From assembly GCF_031127805.1 (NCBI RefSeq), contig NZ_JARXHW010000002.1, forward strand, positions 62,001 through 126,000: a DNA stretch of 64,000 nt. Direction: 5' to 3'. The notes beneath the pieces were generated by a model. It saw only the letters and a program-made list of their open reading frames with translations. It searched no databases and was not told the DNA's origin. Made by a program: the position numbers and the translations under genes. Positions 27,701-37,259 of the stretch are shown one piece after another; the first letter of the stretch is position 1; each line of letters starts with the position of its first letter. The stretch is from Thalassobacterium maritimum (lineage in GTDB: Bacteria > Verrucomicrobiota > Verrucomicrobiia > Opitutales > Coraliomargaritaceae).

Positions 27701-30700
27701 CACTGCTACGGTAACTCCGCGCGCTGCCACAATTACTGCGCCCACGCTCAGTCGTGAGTATGGTCTAAATAATCCGACTTACAATGCCACAGGCTCGGGC
27801 TTCCTCAGTGGCGAATTTAATCGCAGTCTGGTCGAGTATAATGAGATTTCTGTGTTAGCTGGTATCGGTCACTATACTTTGACCCCGTCCGCTTACGTCG
27901 ACCCCAACTATAGTATCAGCTATGTCGATGGCTCTTTAGAAATTACCAAAGCGCCCCTGACTTTGACGGCGAATAGTTTTAGCCGTGAGTATGGTTTGGA
28001 AAATCCGAGCTTTAGCTTCTACGATTCGGAGTATCGCTTGGGGCATAGCAGTTCGGATGTCTTTAGCGATATTCAGCTATCGTCAACGGCTGCGGTGACT
28101 TCCTCCGTCGGCACGTATTCGATCGATTTGGACGTCACCCAAACGAATGAGAATTACGATGTAACGCTACAGAGCGGGAAGTTAACGATTACCAAAGCGC
28201 CGCTCCTGGTGGCGCCTACATTAGCTACAAAAATCTATGGTGAGGCGAACCCCGACTTTAGTGTGACCGCTTATGGTCTGCGTAATGGAGATACTGCAGA
28301 TGTTGTGACTTCAGAGCGGTTCCAAGTATTTGCCAATGAATACTCTGAGGTCGGTAGCTACGAATTGAGCTTATTGGCGGCCACTGCTCAGAACTATAGC
28401 CTGAGTTTTAATCCAAGTTTTCTGAATATTACACCACGAGAGCTGACTATTACGGCGAACGATGCGACTCGTGAGTATGGCGATGCCAATCCCATCTTTA
28501 GTGCAAGTTTTGATGGCTTAGCGAGTTTTGATGATGAGTCGGTCATTTCTAATCTGCGCTTGTCAACCTCGGCTACGCCCGCCTCGAATGCACTCCAGTA
28601 TGGCATCCATGTGAGCTCCGATTCAAATCGAAATTATCAGATCAGCTACGAGCCAGGATTTCTAACTGTTACGAAGGCACCGTTGGATATTTCATTGAGT
28701 TGGGTCAGTCGCCTTTATGGTGATGGTAATGCCTCTGCGCTCTCGACTGTTGAGATCGAGGAAGCGTATGGTTTTAAATTAGATGACGATCTCAGTGATA
28801 TACGGCTCAGTGATCTCTCGACTACAGCTACACAGTTTTCGGATGTCGGTAACTACCTGGTCAATGGGAGCATCGACTCTGAGAAATATGAAGTCAGAAG
28901 TCTAAACCCCGGTTTGCTCACTGTGACGCCACGACCTTTAACTGTTTTGATCGATCTGGATGCCAGCGAACGTGTGCGCAGTTATGGTGATGCAGGCCTT
29001 GATGTGAGTGATCACTTGATTGTAGCCAACCTGACTGCATGGGACACAGTTGAGACTGTGTTCGAAGTTGAGGATCCGACTCAGACATTCACGCCCATCG
29101 GAGAATATAATTTTACGGGCAAGGTGCTGGATTCGAACTATACGTTGAGCAGTTTTGCCAATACCAGCTTTACCATTCAGCAGCTCGCTTTGGATCTGGT
29201 TTTTGATGGTGCGACTCGCGTGTATGGTGGCGATGCGATCAACCTGTGGCATTATTTAGAGACCGATGAGCTCTTTGTTGCCGGAGATACGCCCGAGAGC
29301 GTTCTGAGCACGCCGACTGCAGATGTTTCTGTTAGCAGTGATGTGGGGGAATACCCCATTTCCGTCGCTAGCATTAATAGCAACTACACTGTAAACTCTA
29401 TTACGGGTAAGTTCAGTATCACGCCGCGTCCGTTATTTGTCTATTTAAATGAGATCGAGCGCGTGTTTGGTAATGCGAATCCGTCTGGATACGCGAGCTA
29501 TCGCATCGCCGGAGGCGCGAACGATCTGCTTAGTTTTGATTCGCTCGATAGCGTGTTACAGGTCAATGCACCTGAGGTGACGGCCGATGTCGGGACTTAT
29601 TCGCTGACACCTACGATGCTTACAGATAACTATGAGCTACTTTCGTTTGAGGGCAGTATGACTATCAACCCACGCCAGATCACATTGCAACTGCCAGATT
29701 CCGTGCGACGTGTTTATGGTGATGCTAATCCCACACTCGATCCCATTGAGGTCTTAACTCCCAGTGGATTGGCCAATTCGGGATTAGCAAGTTTCCACAC
29801 CGTGGCCGATGTGATTCACGCGGATTTACCTGCCATCGATGCGAGTCCGCAGGTTCTCTATTGGAGTGATGTCTTTTCCTTAAATAGTAATTACAATGTT
29901 GATTTTTCCGATGAGTTTCAGTTCCGAATTGATCCACGGCCGATCACGTTGGAACTACCATCTTTTACCCGATTGTATGGTGATCTAAATCCAGATGTGA
30001 CTATCGTCGAGCGCAGCTCGACTGGCAATAGCCAAGGCTTGGCATCCTTTGATACCCTAGAGTCTGCTTTTCCTCTGAGCCTGCCAGATGAGTCTGCCAA
30101 CGTGGGCAGTTACATGGCGAGCGTCAGCAATTCTAATTACGATATCACGAGCTACGGAGGTGAGATTCAAATCGATCCACGGGTGCTCAAGGTCGACGCG
30201 ATGAATAAAAGCAGCATCTATGGCGAAGATCATGGCTCTTTCTCTGTCACTACCGTCGAGGGTTCGGATGGCTTTGCATGGTTTGATGATTCTCTTGAGC
30301 GACGTATCGAAATTTTGCTGCGCAGTGATCTGGATGAAACGACCGAGGTGGGGACTTATCAATTCGTGAATGAGAGTTTTGAGAACTATATCATTGATCT
30401 CCGTTATGGTGGCATCTTGACGGTGAATCCACGTCCGGTGACGATACAATTGCCCGGATTCACGCGTGTGTATGGCAGTGAGAATCCCGAGGATTCAATT
30501 TTTGCAGTGGCTGATGGTTCTGCGTATGGCCTCGCTTCGTTTGATCGTCTGGAGGATGTCATCTCATTGGGAGTGGAGACGCCAAGCATACAAACGGATG
30601 CAGGCACATACGCCTTCGATATCACTAGCGACCCAAATTACAATTTTAGTTATGTCGGAGAGTCGGCGTATACCATCACTCAGCGGTCCTTATTTTACCG

Positions 30701-32945
30701 GATTTCAAATGTCCTCAGGTCCTACGGCGATGATGCTGGGCAGTTGCCCTATCAGGAACTCTTCGCCAGCGACAACTCTGGTATCGCTTCTTTTGATACC
30801 TTTGAAGAAGTGGTTCATTTTAATGTGCCTGGAGCGGAAGCAAATGTTGGGCGCTACACTGTGACCGCGGATGTGGATGATAATTATCAAATCACACTGT
30901 TCGGTCCCACCGAAGGGCAGGCGCCTTATGTGCAGATCGAACCACGCTATCTATGGGTCGATTTGATGGGCTATGATCGCCTATACGGTGACGAAAATCA
31001 GCAAGATGGAGTTATTATTACACAAGGAAGCCTACCATCATTCGCGCAGATGAGTGATGTCTTCGAACTCTTTACACCGTCTGTCAATACGCCTGCTGGG
31101 GAGTATGTGGTGAGTCGAGTGCTGGATAATCGCAATTATACTGTGACTGTGAACCGTGGGAGCGAGTCGATGATCATCAGCCCGCGCACTCTCACACTGA
31201 GCCTGAATAGTCATCCTTTTGGCTACTATGGTGATGAAAACTTTTTCGCAGATTTTGTGATCGGCGGAGATGGCCTCGCGGCACATGATACTTATAGCGA
31301 TGTGATTTCGGTGCCCTTGTTGGATCAGTTGAATGCGAACTCGGATGTCGGTTATTATCTCTTGGATTCAGTCGAGCTTGATCCCACTCGTTATACCTTG
31401 CAGGACTTTAGCGCTTCGGTATTCACGCTCTTGCCGCGTCAATTACAGCTCAGCATTCAGGATTTGTCTCTGGATTTTGATAGCATCGATGAGTTGATTG
31501 CATACTTAAACGATGAATACCTGGTGGTCGCCGCCGATGTGACAGGCCTACCTGCTGGTGAGAGTATTGATGACGCCTTTCCAATCATACGTTATCAAGT
31601 TGTGGACGATGAGCGTGTTCCACAGTTACCGGTGATACCGACTATGAACAATGTCGTGATCCCCGAGGTGTCTGAACTGGCAGCAGACTCTAGTTTAATC
31701 GGGAATGGGCTCACTTTGATCGCTGGCGCCAGTGCGCCACCATCGACGGGGGTAAGTCGCAGCTCCAGTGCGATTACAGAGGAGGGTGAAATCAACTTGA
31801 GTCAATATCTCACAGTTTACGATGGCTATGACACCGAGGAAAATTACGTGCTGACTGCGGTCCATAATGGCAGCATTCAATTGACCGTGCCGAACACCTT
31901 GTCCGATACATTAGTACAGTCCTATACGGGGACGAGCATCACTATCAATGGCACAGATTTCTCGCTCACAGATTTGATGGATCTGGCCAATCAGTCGAGC
32001 AACCAAGAGCTGACAGTGGTGAGTGGTAATCAGCCTGCGCCGACACTGGACAGTCTTTTTGCCGGGGGCGATTATAGTCTGGGGATTGATATGATGATGG
32101 CATTATTCGAGAGTCTTTTTTCGGATGGAGAGCGTCTGACTTTCGAGGAAGGGAGTTTGTTTTATGAAATTACCCGTAGCACCACAGGAAGCTTAGACGA
32201 CCTTAGCCCATTCTTGATCCAGCGTTGGTTTGAGCGAAATGCCGACAGTCCGGATTTTATGACGATGCTGGCCGAGCCTTTGGCCGTGTATAGCCAGTCA
32301 TTTTTAGATAAAGATCCTACGACATACAGTGCTGCAGAGCAGCAGTTCGCAGATTTATTAGGCGAGCATTTAGGCGATGCACGCGACGATGTGGCGGCAC
32401 GTATGGTTGAGAAGCGAGATGCCTGGATCGCAGTCGAGGAGGCGAAAGGATCCAATTTAGTGGACTTGTTTGGTAAGGATGTACCATGGTCAGACTTTAT
32501 GAGCGAAGCCGCAGGCGAGTTTGTAACGGATAATTTAGAAGGTAAAATCGTCGGCACTGCGATTGCGGCCGGAGCCTCCGGAGCGGGCGTTGCCACTGGT
32601 GTGGCGGTGTTAACCTCTTTTGTGATGCCCTACGCCTTCGGTAAAGTCGCTGCCGGTGTTGGCACTTCGATCGCTGCGGGAACGTCTTTGGCGGGGGCGA
32701 GTGCCGCCGCGCTTGTGGCCGTGCCAGCTGTCATTGTGGCGGGTGCCGTTGTTGGCAGTGTCGCACGTGGAATACAGGTATTCGACAATGCCGATCAGAA
32801 AGTCATCTTTGATGGTATTCAGAGTGAAGTCGGGCGAGACATGAATCCCGCAAACTTTGATTTAACAAATAGTGCAGGTGAGGACCATACGCTCAATCAG
32901 TCCATCCTGGCTGGGGCGCTGGCGAGTATGCTGTTCGGCGGGTAG
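24765..32945 (+). CDS. Giant two-partner-secretion exoprotein (TpsA) with MBG-type repeats
   Basis: The 2726-residue protein has a signal peptide (about 1-32) and a filamentous-haemagglutinin TPS domain (about 33-150) with the LINPNGIVVG signature that directs export through a TpsB partner. A beta-helical stretch runs to about 730. About 18 repeats of roughly 80 residues follow (about 735-2225), each with a YGD.NP-like motif, a VG.Y motif, an NY motif and a closing TPR/NPR, typical of MBG domains. A degenerate repeat, an acidic region and a Gly/Ala-rich hydrophobic segment (about 2595-2670) end the protein. It is probably a surface or released adhesin. The TpsB gene follows 42 bp later. Confidence 0.92.
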   Translation: MRDLQSSLPFSQLLLLAFFTAVLAVPPSSLQAALPSGLEVSHGDIRLSGDGALLNIHQLTPQAIANWQSFSIDANSVVNIQQLDESSVLLNRVMGADPSSLMGQLSANGRVYLINPNGIVVGPDASINTADFIASALDLSDSDFLNGGDLSFVGESAASVVNLGQITAANGDVILIAHQVSNAGELHAPKGMVGLAAGQEVLLMAEGDPRIMVKTSLAGHSSELGVDNSGVIQAAEAELVAAGGNLYELAINQTGYIQATGAEVRNGRVLLTAEDGVIAHSGQILANNVDGSGGEVLIGGDYRGQNTAIANAARTVVTEEAVIDVSASSEHADAGRVIVWADEATRFWGNIYGQGGAQAGAGAFVEVSGKQYLDFAGLVDLSAANGAAGSLLLDPASLTIQLAGGDSASSLGGDPYVFGDELDLGSILQVSTLESQLALSDVTLLASLADDGASSSIVVNDAVSWTSGNHLTFESANDIWINADLNAGSGHVVFGLGFAYDGEVLGGPTLTGDLIVDGAASIVADTITIRNSTVDSHVGNSNFGPMGAIDINGALTVNTLDFQYTNRLPGRNGAEGGIRGGISIDHAANQIGTITTSESDGMIYDDVVIVDSAGGLVLDGFFNVTGGDVRISTVGDLTLSAGTQLAVNSGYPELDGDGMIGGDLFLAAQAGAFINQSDANALMPDGMGRFLVYSDNPSDTVKGGLLGAPVYNKTFSANAPDSITQTGNRFLYSLAPTLTLTANNLSKTVGEANPILSFNVSGLVAGDTAADVFSGAPALSTSADITSAIGEYSIDLATGTVVLSDYDYGLNLVDGILSVEAAALVELLITADDMFRYYGDHNPDFTASFDGLVDGDDASVVNGLQFSTSADLTSPVGNYTITPFGATAEAYNISYANGTLTVNPRLLTITALDLEKTYGDALPAFASSVSGLASFDDESDLGSISYSSTASLTTADVGAYAITPSGGSNSNYSISYVAGTATVTPRAATITAPTLSREYGLNNPTYNATGSGFLSGEFNRSLVEYNEISVLAGIGHYTLTPSAYVDPNYSISYVDGSLEITKAPLTLTANSFSREYGLENPSFSFYDSEYRLGHSSSDVFSDIQLSSTAAVTSSVGTYSIDLDVTQTNENYDVTLQSGKLTITKAPLLVAPTLATKIYGEANPDFSVTAYGLRNGDTADVVTSERFQVFANEYSEVGSYELSLLAATAQNYSLSFNPSFLNITPRELTITANDATREYGDANPIFSASFDGLASFDDESVISNLRLSTSATPASNALQYGIHVSSDSNRNYQISYEPGFLTVTKAPLDISLSWVSRLYGDGNASALSTVEIEEAYGFKLDDDLSDIRLSDLSTTATQFSDVGNYLVNGSIDSEKYEVRSLNPGLLTVTPRPLTVLIDLDASERVRSYGDAGLDVSDHLIVANLTAWDTVETVFEVEDPTQTFTPIGEYNFTGKVLDSNYTLSSFANTSFTIQQLALDLVFDGATRVYGGDAINLWHYLETDELFVAGDTPESVLSTPTADVSVSSDVGEYPISVASINSNYTVNSITGKFSITPRPLFVYLNEIERVFGNANPSGYASYRIAGGANDLLSFDSLDSVLQVNAPEVTADVGTYSLTPTMLTDNYELLSFEGSMTINPRQITLQLPDSVRRVYGDANPTLDPIEVLTPSGLANSGLASFHTVADVIHADLPAIDASPQVLYWSDVFSLNSNYNVDFSDEFQFRIDPRPITLELPSFTRLYGDLNPDVTIVERSSTGNSQGLASFDTLESAFPLSLPDESANVGSYMASVSNSNYDITSYGGEIQIDPRVLKVDAMNKSSIYGEDHGSFSVTTVEGSDGFAWFDDSLERRIEILLRSDLDETTEVGTYQFVNESFENYIIDLRYGGILTVNPRPVTIQLPGFTRVYGSENPEDSIFAVADGSAYGLASFDRLEDVISLGVETPSIQTDAGTYAFDITSDPNYNFSYVGESAYTITQRSLFYRISNVLRSYGDDAGQLPYQELFASDNSGIASFDTFEEVVHFNVPGAEANVGRYTVTADVDDNYQITLFGPTEGQAPYVQIEPRYLWVDLMGYDRLYGDENQQDGVIITQGSLPSFAQMSDVFELFTPSVNTPAGEYVVSRVLDNRNYTVTVNRGSESMIISPRTLTLSLNSHPFGYYGDENFFADFVIGGDGLAAHDTYSDVISVPLLDQLNANSDVGYYLLDSVELDPTRYTLQDFSASVFTLLPRQLQLSIQDLSLDFDSIDELIAYLNDEYLVVAADVTGLPAGESIDDAFPIIRYQVVDDERVPQLPVIPTMNNVVIPEVSELAADSSLIGNGLTLIAGASAPPSTGVSRSSSAITEEGEINLSQYLTVYDGYDTEENYVLTAVHNGSIQLTVPNTLSDTLVQSYTGTSITINGTDFSLTDLMDLANQSSNQELTVVSGNQPAPTLDSLFAGGDYSLGIDMMMALFESLFSDGERLTFEEGSLFYEITRSTTGSLDDLSPFLIQRWFERNADSPDFMTMLAEPLAVYSQSFLDKDPTTYSAAEQQFADLLGEHLGDARDDVAARMVEKRDAWIAVEEAKGSNLVDLFGKDVPWSDFMSEAAGEFVTDNLEGKIVGTAIAAGASGAGVATGVAVLTSFVMPYAFGKVAAGVGTSIAAGTSLAGASAAALVAVPAVIVAGAVVGSVARGIQVFDNADQKVIFDGIQSEVGRDMNPANFDLTNSAGEDHTLNQSILAGALASMLFGG
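26965..31440 (+). repeat. About 18 protein-level MBG repeats
   Basis: Repeat boundaries recur every 240-265 bp inside the exoprotein gene, marked by TPR/NPR or TKA at the end of one unit and the YG motif of the next. DNA identity between units is low, so the array looks old and stable. Early units (1-7) keep a canonical YGDANP pattern; units 9-18 are more divergent and often carry ASFD-type segments. Confidence 0.8.
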
Positions 32946-32987
32946 CCAGGCAGATTATATATAAAAACTACTACTACCGATATTAGA

Positions 32988-34793
32988 ATGAGCGTTAAAA
33001 ATACTTCAGCTTTCATACATCTGTCATCACGGCTCTTGTTAGCTCCACTCATGATTGCTGCAGCTGCAAATCCGCTGCATGCACAGAACCTGGAGAAGAT
33101 ACAGCCTGAGCCCGTGCCACAATTAGTCGAGCCATTGGTCTCAGACTCGCCAACGCTGGATATTCAGCAGTTAAGAACCGATTTGATTGGCGCGAATCAG
33201 GGGGAGCAGATATTACTCCAAGAGCTGAAGCAGTTGATCATTTTAAAGGATCCTGCTCAGTTGGATACTTTGCAATTGCAGCCCGGGCGGACGACTAACT
33301 TGGCCGAGTATCCCGAGCTCGACAGCGAGGGCATGAGAGGAGTGATCGAATTATATCTCGGTTTGCCAGTCTCCCAAGAATCGCTGCAGCGCTTACGGTA
33401 TTCGATCAAATTGATCCTGAGTCAGGACGGCAAACCCTTTTCATCGGTGTATATTCCGCCGCAGGATATTACGGCAGGCGCGGTGCAAATTGTGGTGCGC
33501 CCGAGTACAGTCGGTGAGTTGCGAGTCGAGGGGGCGCAGTATTTTTCTGAGGCGAGCTATCTTTCGCGCCTACAATTAAAGGCGGACGGCCAGATTGATC
33601 CGAAAACTATACGCACAGGCATCGATCGTATGAATCAAAATTCCTTTCGTTCCGCAGCTGTGCGCGTCGAAAAAGGGGAGGCGCCCGGCACTACGGATGT
33701 CGTGCTGCAAGTGCGCGAGCGTCAGCCATATCGTGTGTTTGCCGGATACAATAACACCGGCAGTTTGAGCACCACTGAAGACCGTATGTTTGTCGGCTTC
33801 ACCTTGGGCAATGTATTTGGCCGCGCGCATCAAATGACCATGCAAGCGACCAGCGATTTGGATATCGAGCACTCCAAGTCAGTGTCGGGGAATTATACTA
33901 TGGATCTACCCTATAATCACACGGCGACATTTTTCGGAGCTTATTCTGAAATCGTGAGCTTGCCCAGTGGCGGTTTTGATCAGGCGGGCACCAGTTGGCA
34001 ATTAGGGCTTAATTATCAGATCCCGCTGCCCCCCATCGGACAGGCCTACAGTCATCGTGTGAATCTGGGGCTGGATTATAAATCCAGTGATAACAATCTA
34101 GAGCTGAACTTAGCGCCCTTTATCATTCCTATTTATGATAATCTGACGCATGTCGCACAGTTTCGTGCGCAGTATCAGGGCAGCCTGACGGATCGTTTTG
34201 GCAGCACCAGTTTTGCAGCCAAATTAACTTATTCGCCCGGTAATTTAGGCTCCAAGAATGAAGACGATGCCTTCGGACAGTCGCGGGCATTTGCGACCGC
34301 TGACTATATCTATACCAATTTTGAATTATCGCGGAGCACTCATTTCACAGGCATTATGGATGGCTGGACATGGTTATTGCGCGGGGAGCTGCAGCTTTCG
34401 GACAGCAATCTACTCAGTAGTGAGCAGTTTAGTGCCGGCGGCAGCAATTCCGTGCGTGGTTATGAAGAGAGCGAAGTGGTGGGCGACAATGCTTATTTCA
34501 TCTCGCAGGAACTACAATTGCCGATCATTCCAACCAAGCTGCGGCTACCTGGATATGAACGTGATGGAGCGCTGCGTCTCTTTGTGTTCGAGGATTACGC
34601 CAAGACCTGGAATACCGATAAGCTGAGCGGGGAAGAGGGCTTTTCTTTACATAGTGTCGGAGCAGGCTTGCGTTATCAAGTGGCGCAGGATTTGACCTTT
34701 AACCTGTCCCATGGTTGGCAACTGCGTGACAGCGGTAGCAGTAGCACCGGGGATAACTATCGCAGCCACGTCTCCATTCAGTTCAGCTATTAG
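32988..34793 (+). CDS. TpsB outer-membrane transporter (ShlB/FhaC/HecB family)
   Basis: The 601-residue protein is the outer-membrane beta-barrel that exports the adjacent TpsA protein. It has a signal peptide ending near AAANPLHAQ, a POTRA_2-type region (about 115-265, FSSVYIPPQDITAGAVQIVV; VGELRVEGAQYFSEASYL), and a ShlB-type barrel with YRVFAGYNNTGSLSTTEDR and GGSNSVRGYEESEVVGDNAY (the conserved VRGY motif), ending in the aromatic IQFSY. It is co-transcribed with the exoprotein gene. Confidence 0.93.
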   Translation: MSVKNTSAFIHLSSRLLLAPLMIAAAANPLHAQNLEKIQPEPVPQLVEPLVSDSPTLDIQQLRTDLIGANQGEQILLQELKQLIILKDPAQLDTLQLQPGRTTNLAEYPELDSEGMRGVIELYLGLPVSQESLQRLRYSIKLILSQDGKPFSSVYIPPQDITAGAVQIVVRPSTVGELRVEGAQYFSEASYLSRLQLKADGQIDPKTIRTGIDRMNQNSFRSAAVRVEKGEAPGTTDVVLQVRERQPYRVFAGYNNTGSLSTTEDRMFVGFTLGNVFGRAHQMTMQATSDLDIEHSKSVSGNYTMDLPYNHTATFFGAYSEIVSLPSGGFDQAGTSWQLGLNYQIPLPPIGQAYSHRVNLGLDYKSSDNNLELNLAPFIIPIYDNLTHVAQFRAQYQGSLTDRFGSTSFAAKLTYSPGNLGSKNEDDAFGQSRAFATADYIYTNFELSRSTHFTGIMDGWTWLLRGELQLSDSNLLSSEQFSAGGSNSVRGYEESEVVGDNAYFISQELQLPIIPTKLRLPGYERDGALRLFVFEDYAKTWNTDKLSGEEGFSLHSVGAGLRYQVAQDLTFNLSHGWQLRDSGSSSTGDNYRSHVSIQFSY

Positions 34794-34810
34794 TGCTGTG
34801 TGTGTGCACT

Positions 34811-37120
34811 TTAGTTGGCTGTATCCAAGAGCGTCTGCACTGAAGTTAGCGGCCCCGCGAGCGTGAGCTCGTCGCCTACTTGCAGTTGCTCCGCAGCGGA
34901 GAAACTAACTTGTAGCTTGCTGCCTCTTCGAATGCCGACGACTTGTATCCCAAAACGCGCAGGCCAGTTTAACTCACTTAAGCTACGGCCTGACCATGGG
35001 GAGGATTGGGCAATGACCAATTTAGTTAGAATTGCGCTGCTTAAATTCGCCTCTGAGGGCTCTTCATGTTCGGTTTCCCGCGTGAGCATCGCGAGTGCTT
35101 GCTCTAGATTTTCTGCACTGCCGACTAAGTAGAGTTGGTCACCTGCGTAGAGCGATTCGGATGCAGACACTCTATTGAGTGAATAGCCCTGGCGGTCGAT
35201 TGAAATGACGGTGACGCCGAATCTTTTGCGTAAATTCAGTTCGCCCATGCTTTGGCCGATCACTTGAGCGCGCAATGGCACTTCGACCTCGATGATGTTT
35301 AAGCCGAGTTCTTCGCGGACTTTTTTAGACAATTCCGCCACTTTGGAGTCGGGGTTGAGCTCTTCGGCAAATGCGGATTTGATGGAATGCTCGGCATGGC
35401 TATGCCAGCGTACCCAATTTCGCCAGCCGTAGTGGAGTGTGATGCCTAAGACCACCAGTAGAATAATCCATTCGCCAGTGTCGATGCTGCCGATTGGTAG
35501 CAGGTTGAACAGCCATAAGCTCAGTAGGATGAGGCCTGCCCAGCGCAGTAGGATGTCGATCCGACTCATACTGTCGGTCGATTTCTTGAGCTTGCTAGTC
35601 ATGTAGTCCGCCAGGATCATGGCCATGGCCGAAATATTGCGATAGAGTGCAATCAGTGGCCCGAAAATCAGTAGTGAAACACCCAACCAATAAAACAGAT
35701 CGCTCATGGGTAACCAGCTCAGTGTTTCGTCGGCCCAAGCGGTGAATTTCGCTTCCAGAGGACGCGCAAAAAGTAGTACCGCCGTCACCAATAACCACTC
35801 TGCGCCGACTTGCCACAGGCGCGGGCGTAGTAGGCGCCATAGGATACTACGATCTGAGGTTCGCATTACCTTGGCCCACGAATTTTGATAACTGGTCAGC
35901 CAGGTGCCGATCCATCCAATCCGCGAAGGTCGAAACCACCTCACCCAGGTATCGCTTTTCTTGACTGTCATCGGTGCGAGCAGGGAGGTGACAAATGAGA
36001 TCCCCACGGCGGCCACTTGCATGGTGTCGTCCAAGATGCCGGATGCGACGCCCAGACCTGCGATGACGAATGAAAATTCACCGATCGGGGTGACACAGAA
36101 AGCAGCTTTCATTGCGACCTCTTCATCTTCGCAGACTGAAAGGAAACCTAAAGTCGCTGCGATCGGGCGCACTAAAAATGCCAGAGTGACGCCTAGAGCG
36201 ATGATTCCCAGTGCTTCCGGGAAGCGGGTGACATCGATTGCCATGCCGATCGCGGTGAAGAACAGTGCCACAAATATATCCTTCAGTCCGGAGAAGGAGC
36301 GCTCAATGGCTTGCACGCGTTTGGTTTCTGCCAAAATCACGCCACAGAGAAAGGCGCCCAAAGCGATCGAGTAGCCCGCACTGAGTGCAAGCCAAGCCAT
36401 GGCAAAGAGTAGGCCAGCTACGATTAAGGTCTCTAGCTCGATTCCACCCCGTTTCTCAAAGCGATTTAGCCAGCGTGGTAACACCACGATGCCAGGAAGA
36501 ATGATGAGTGCAACAAATGCGATTAATAGAGCGACCGTGCCGAATATTTCGCCCATGCCTGCGTTGCCGCTGGCTTGCTCCATCGCCACATAGGAGCCTA
36601 GGTAGCCTAGCATGACAATGGCTACGATATCTTCGAGCAGAGTCATCGCCAGTGCCAATTGCCCCGCCCTGCGGTGCATGAGTTGGTTGTCGTAAATGAG
36701 CTTACCCACTATGGCCGAGCTGCTGCCCATTAGCATGGCTGCTAGAAATAAGGCCGTGGTCTCATCAAAGCCTAGGAGTAAGGCGCTGCAGCGCGCGAGT
36801 GTGAGCGTGCCGAGCGCCGTGATCACTGTGGCCAGCATCACTCCAAGCCTCACTTGTCGGAGCTTGCGCAGGCGTAAGCCCAGGCCGATGAAGAACATTA
36901 GAAAGACCAGTCCCAATTGGGAGAGTAATTGAATGCGCACCACGTCGGTGACGTAGGGGAAGGTGATTTGCGGGGTGCCCACGATGATGCCCGCGGCTAG
37001 ATAACCAACGATCACCGAGATGCCCAGACGTTTGCAAAGCCATCCGCTCAGGCCCGCTGCTAATAGGACGACTGCCAGGTCCTGGATTAGAAATTCAACT
37101 AAATTAACTGTGGAATTCAT
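34811..37120 (-). CDS. CPA2-family cation:proton antiporter with two TrkA-C domains (KefB-like)
   Basis: The 769-residue protein has an N-terminal Na+/H+ exchanger-type membrane domain (about 12 TM, 1-385), with family hallmarks VGYLAAGIIVGTP, GLVFLMFFIGLGLRL and the LLEDIVAIVML region, then a further four-helix membrane block (about 415-565). Two TrkA-C (RCK C) domains follow at about 600-685 and 695-769 (LGLNIIEVEVPLRAQVIGQS; WPARFGIQVVGIRR). No NAD-binding TrkA-N domain is present, unlike E. coli KefB/KefC. It should move K+ or Na+ against H+. A tiny Cys-rich ORF starts 2 bp away on the other strand. Confidence 0.87.
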   Translation of the reverse strand: MNSTVNLVEFLIQDLAVVLLAAGLSGWLCKRLGISVIVGYLAAGIIVGTPQITFPYVTDVVRIQLLSQLGLVFLMFFIGLGLRLRKLRQVRLGVMLATVITALGTLTLARCSALLLGFDETTALFLAAMLMGSSSAIVGKLIYDNQLMHRRAGQLALAMTLLEDIVAIVMLGYLGSYVAMEQASGNAGMGEIFGTVALLIAFVALIILPGIVVLPRWLNRFEKRGGIELETLIVAGLLFAMAWLALSAGYSIALGAFLCGVILAETKRVQAIERSFSGLKDIFVALFFTAIGMAIDVTRFPEALGIIALGVTLAFLVRPIAATLGFLSVCEDEEVAMKAAFCVTPIGEFSFVIAGLGVASGILDDTMQVAAVGISFVTSLLAPMTVKKSDTWVRWFRPSRIGWIGTWLTSYQNSWAKVMRTSDRSILWRLLRPRLWQVGAEWLLVTAVLLFARPLEAKFTAWADETLSWLPMSDLFYWLGVSLLIFGPLIALYRNISAMAMILADYMTSKLKKSTDSMSRIDILLRWAGLILLSLWLFNLLPIGSIDTGEWIILLVVLGITLHYGWRNWVRWHSHAEHSIKSAFAEELNPDSKVAELSKKVREELGLNIIEVEVPLRAQVIGQSMGELNLRKRFGVTVISIDRQGYSLNRVSASESLYAGDQLYLVGSAENLEQALAMLTRETEHEEPSEANLSSAILTKLVIAQSSPWSGRSLSELNWPARFGIQVVGIRRGSKLQVSFSAAEQLQVGDELTLAGPLTSVQTLLDTAN

Positions 37121-37121
37121 T

Positions 37122-37259
37122 ATGGAGGAAACGAAGCCTAGTTCAGGTAATCAACGTTTCCCCCATCTCAATTCAGCGCGAAGTTATTTGCAAGCCACGT
37201 GTGAAGATGGGTGCTTTTTAGGTTGTGGGCAGTGTGGTGTGTGCTCCGATTCTATTTAG
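37122..37259 (+). CDS. Tiny Cys-rich protein
   Basis: A 45-residue frame starts with ATG after GAATTCATT and ends in a cluster of five Cys in the pattern C-x3-C-x3-C-x2-C-x2-C (TCEDGCFLGCGQCGVCSDSI). It could bind a metal or Fe-S cluster, or be the remnant C-terminal tail of a larger Fe-S protein. Start codons here and in the divergent antiporter gene are almost back to back. Its stop overlaps the stop of the convergent SH3 gene. Support is composition only. Confidence 0.45.
   Translation: MEETKPSSGNQRFPHLNSARSYLQATCEDGCFLGCGQCGVCSDSI

Noticed and set aside
26965..31440. DNA-level recombination hot spot in the MBG repeats
   Set aside because: Repeats are recognisable in protein but share little DNA sequence, so recent duplication or slippage is unlikely.
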